Assembly (NCBI RefSeq): GCF_001598855.1
Contig: NZ_BCZS01000007.1
Coordinates: forward strand, 1 to 64,000
DNA from: Pluralibacter gergoviae ATCC 33028 = NBRC 105706
GTDB taxonomy: Bacteria > Pseudomonadota > Gammaproteobacteria > Enterobacterales > Enterobacteriaceae
Reading direction: 5' to 3'
Length of the DNA stretch: 64,000 bases
The notes under the pieces are model-generated. The model ran no database searches. It was not told the DNA's origin and was given only the letters and a program-made list of their open reading frames with translations. Positions 62,517-64,000 of this stretch are shown piece after piece. A program made the position numbers and the translations under genes. Each line of letters opens with the position of its first letter. Position 1 is the stretch's first letter.

Positions 62517-62905
62517 TATCGACTTAGCCGATGCATACGCTCTGAAGGCGTAATAATATCGGTGATGCGAATACCAAATTTATCGGAGACCACCACCACT
62601 TCCCCCTGGGCAATTAAATAGCCATTAATCAGGATATCCAGCGGCTCGCCTGCCAGACCTTCCAGCGCAACGACTGAACCCTGGCTCAGGCGCAGCAGCT
62701 CTTTAATTGTCATCTTGGTGCGGCCCAGTTCGACCGTCATCTTGACCGGAATATCGAGGATTAAATTCATATCTTCCGGGAAGCCGACCGTCAGATTATC
62801 TTTCGCCGCAAGGCCACCTTGAGAGTGCTGTTCACTCATGGCCTCGCCCCAAAGATCGTCCTGGGATTTTTTATCCGCTTCCGTCTGTGGCGTGTTATCA
62901 CTCAT
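62516..62905 (-). CDS. fliN: Flagellar motor switch protein FliN
   Basis: The 129-residue protein has an acidic N-terminus and a SpoA (C-ring) domain with LGRTKMTIKELLRLSQGSVV and LINGYLIAQGEVVVV. It forms the base of the C-ring and binds FliH for export. It overlaps fliM by eight bases. Confidence 0.97.
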   Translation of the reverse strand: MSDNTPQTEADKKSQDDLWGEAMSEQHSQGGLAAKDNLTVGFPEDMNLILDIPVKMTVELGRTKMTIKELLRLSQGSVVALEGLAGEPLDILINGYLIAQGEVVVVSDKFGIRITDIITPSERMHRLSR

Positions 62906-63911
62906 GGGGGAAAGACTCCTTTTTGAAGGCTAATAACGCGGGACTCATCATACTCTCGACTTTTAAAGCATATTGCTTATTCACTGAACCATAATTACCC
63001 GTGAGAACCGGCACGCCGTCCACTCGAGCCTCAATTGTTTCTTGCTTATCAATAGGAATAACGTCGCCTGCCTTCATCTTCATCACCTGGGAGAGGCGAA
63101 TGGGAATATCAGCAAAACTTGCCACCAGCTCAACTTCGGTATCGCGTATCTGGGTCGATAGCGTTTTGCGCCACTGCTGCTCTTCCTGACCGGAGTTCTC
63201 CAGAGGCGGGCTGGTTAACAGCTCGCGCAGCGGCTCAATCATGTTGAACGGAATACAGATATCAAACTCGCCGCGGTGGGCGCCAATCTCGACAAAGAAA
63301 GGCGTCGTGACCACAATATCGTTCGGCGAGGAGGTGATATTAGTAAATTTGACCTGAATCTCGGCGCGAACATACTCGGTGGTCAATTTAAAAATCGAAC
63401 TCCACGCCGAGTCGTAGGCATCCAGCGCCATCCTCAGCATGCGGGTAATCACCCGCTGCTCGGTAGGCGTAAACTCTCGCCCGTCGGCTTTGGTCGGGAA
63501 CCGGCCATCGCCGCCAAACAGATTGTCCACCGCAATAAAGACCAGGTTTGGCGAGAACACAAACAGCGCCGTTCCGCGCAGCGGATTCATGTGCACCAGG
63601 TTGAGATTGGTCGGTACCGGCAAATTGCGGGCAAACTCATGATAGGGCTGAATTTTAATGTTACCGACGGTGACGTCCGGACTGCGGCGCAGCAAATTAA
63701 AGAGCCCCATGCGGAACTGACGTGCAAAGCGCTCATTAATAATTTCCAGCGAGTGCAGACGTTCCCGCACAACCCGACGCTGGGTAGTGGGATCGTATGG
63801 CTTAATATCGCTTTCCGCCGCCGCACCTTCAGCCATCTTTTCGCTTTCGGCGCTACTGCCACCGTTTAACAGGCGATCAATTTCATCCTGTGACAGGATA
63901 CTGTCAGACAT
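62898..63911 (-). CDS. fliM: Flagellar motor switch protein FliM
   Basis: The 337-residue protein starts with the CheY-P-binding peptide DSILSQDEIDRLLNG, followed by a CheC-like middle domain and a SpoA C-terminal domain. It sets the direction of rotation in response to CheY-P. Length matches E. coli (334). Five bases after the fliL stop. Confidence 0.98.
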   Translation of the reverse strand: MSDSILSQDEIDRLLNGGSSAESEKMAEGAAAESDIKPYDPTTQRRVVRERLHSLEIINERFARQFRMGLFNLLRRSPDVTVGNIKIQPYHEFARNLPVPTNLNLVHMNPLRGTALFVFSPNLVFIAVDNLFGGDGRFPTKADGREFTPTEQRVITRMLRMALDAYDSAWSSIFKLTTEYVRAEIQVKFTNITSSPNDIVVTTPFFVEIGAHRGEFDICIPFNMIEPLRELLTSPPLENSGQEEQQWRKTLSTQIRDTEVELVASFADIPIRLSQVMKMKAGDVIPIDKQETIEARVDGVPVLTGNYGSVNKQYALKVESMMSPALLAFKKESFPHE

Positions 63912-63916
63912 AGATA

Positions 63917-64000
63917 TTACCGTAGGATAAAGGCGTTAAATAAAACATCACTAACAAATATATTTTGATGCGGCGAAACCGGTTTTCCTAACTCTTTCTT
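63917..64000 (-). CDS. fliL: FliL, C-terminal 27 codons (cut by window edge)
   Basis: Reading on the minus strand from base 64000, an open frame ends in VSDVLFNAFILR and a TAA at 63919-63917. The pattern LF-x-F-I plus one or two residues is the usual FliL C-terminus. FliL is a single-pass membrane protein that supports the stator. It precedes fliM, as in the normal operon. The start lies outside the window. Confidence 0.88.
   Translation of the reverse strand, partial: KKELGKPVSPHQNIFVSDVLFNAFILR

Overview
The window looks like the chromosome of a motile member of the Enterobacteriaceae. From about 23 kb to 58.3 kb the gene content and order largely follow the Escherichia coli gss-yghU-exbBD-metC-yghB-yqhCD-dkgA-ygiQ-ftsP-plsC-parC-ygiW-qseBC-mdaB-ygiN-parE-yqiA-cpdA-yqiB-nudF-tolC-ygiBCD-zupT-ribB-ubiK block. 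An ERIC repeat is also present. High GC (especially third positions), an Nramp/5-oxoprolinase operon and a flagellar operon placed beside ubiK separate it from E. coli itself. I cannot name the genus from sequence alone.

Region 1 (1-14.3 kb, minus strand) is a contact-dependent growth inhibition locus in the order cdiB-cdiA-cdiI. It has a two-partner outer-membrane transporter, a 3,888-residue filamentous effector with a VENN boundary and an unrecognised C-terminal toxin, and an AT-rich immunity gene. Immediately downstream lies a start-less 'orphan' CdiA C-terminal module that begins at a second VENN. Its 12 VENN bases are identical to those in cdiA and they contain the stop codon of the immunity gene. 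The window is cut inside this orphan, so more toxin/immunity modules may follow.

Region 2 (14.6-22 kb) holds a BhsA/YhcN-like small periplasmic protein and then a GntR regulator divergent from a tightly overlapping operon: Nramp-family transporter, pxpA, a DUF1445 gene, a fused pxpB-pxpC, and a biotin carboxylase with its own biotinyl domain. The operon probably imports and breaks down 5-oxoproline or a related lactam or urea-like compound.

Region 3 (22-58.3 kb) is the conserved core: redox and detoxification enzymes (Gss, YghU, a DsbA-like protein, YghZ, YqhD, DkgA, MdaB), TonB energisation (ExbBD), methionine synthesis (MetC), membrane homeostasis (YghB, PlsC), division (FtsP), both topoisomerase IV subunits, the QseBC two-component system, the nudF-yqiB-cpdA-yqiA-parE string, TolC, zinc uptake and riboflavin synthesis. 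Supported regulatory sites are a tandem MetJ box, a Fur-like box, an FMN riboswitch, a sigma-28-type promoter before the first chemoreceptor and several hairpin terminators.

Region 4 (58.4-64 kb, minus strand) is a chemoreceptor with a CheR-docking tail followed by fliR, fliQ, fliP, fliO, fliN, fliM and the last 27 codons of fliL. This is the distal end of a flagellar export/switch operon that continues past the window edge. No rRNA, tRNA, CRISPR array, transposase or prophage gene was found.
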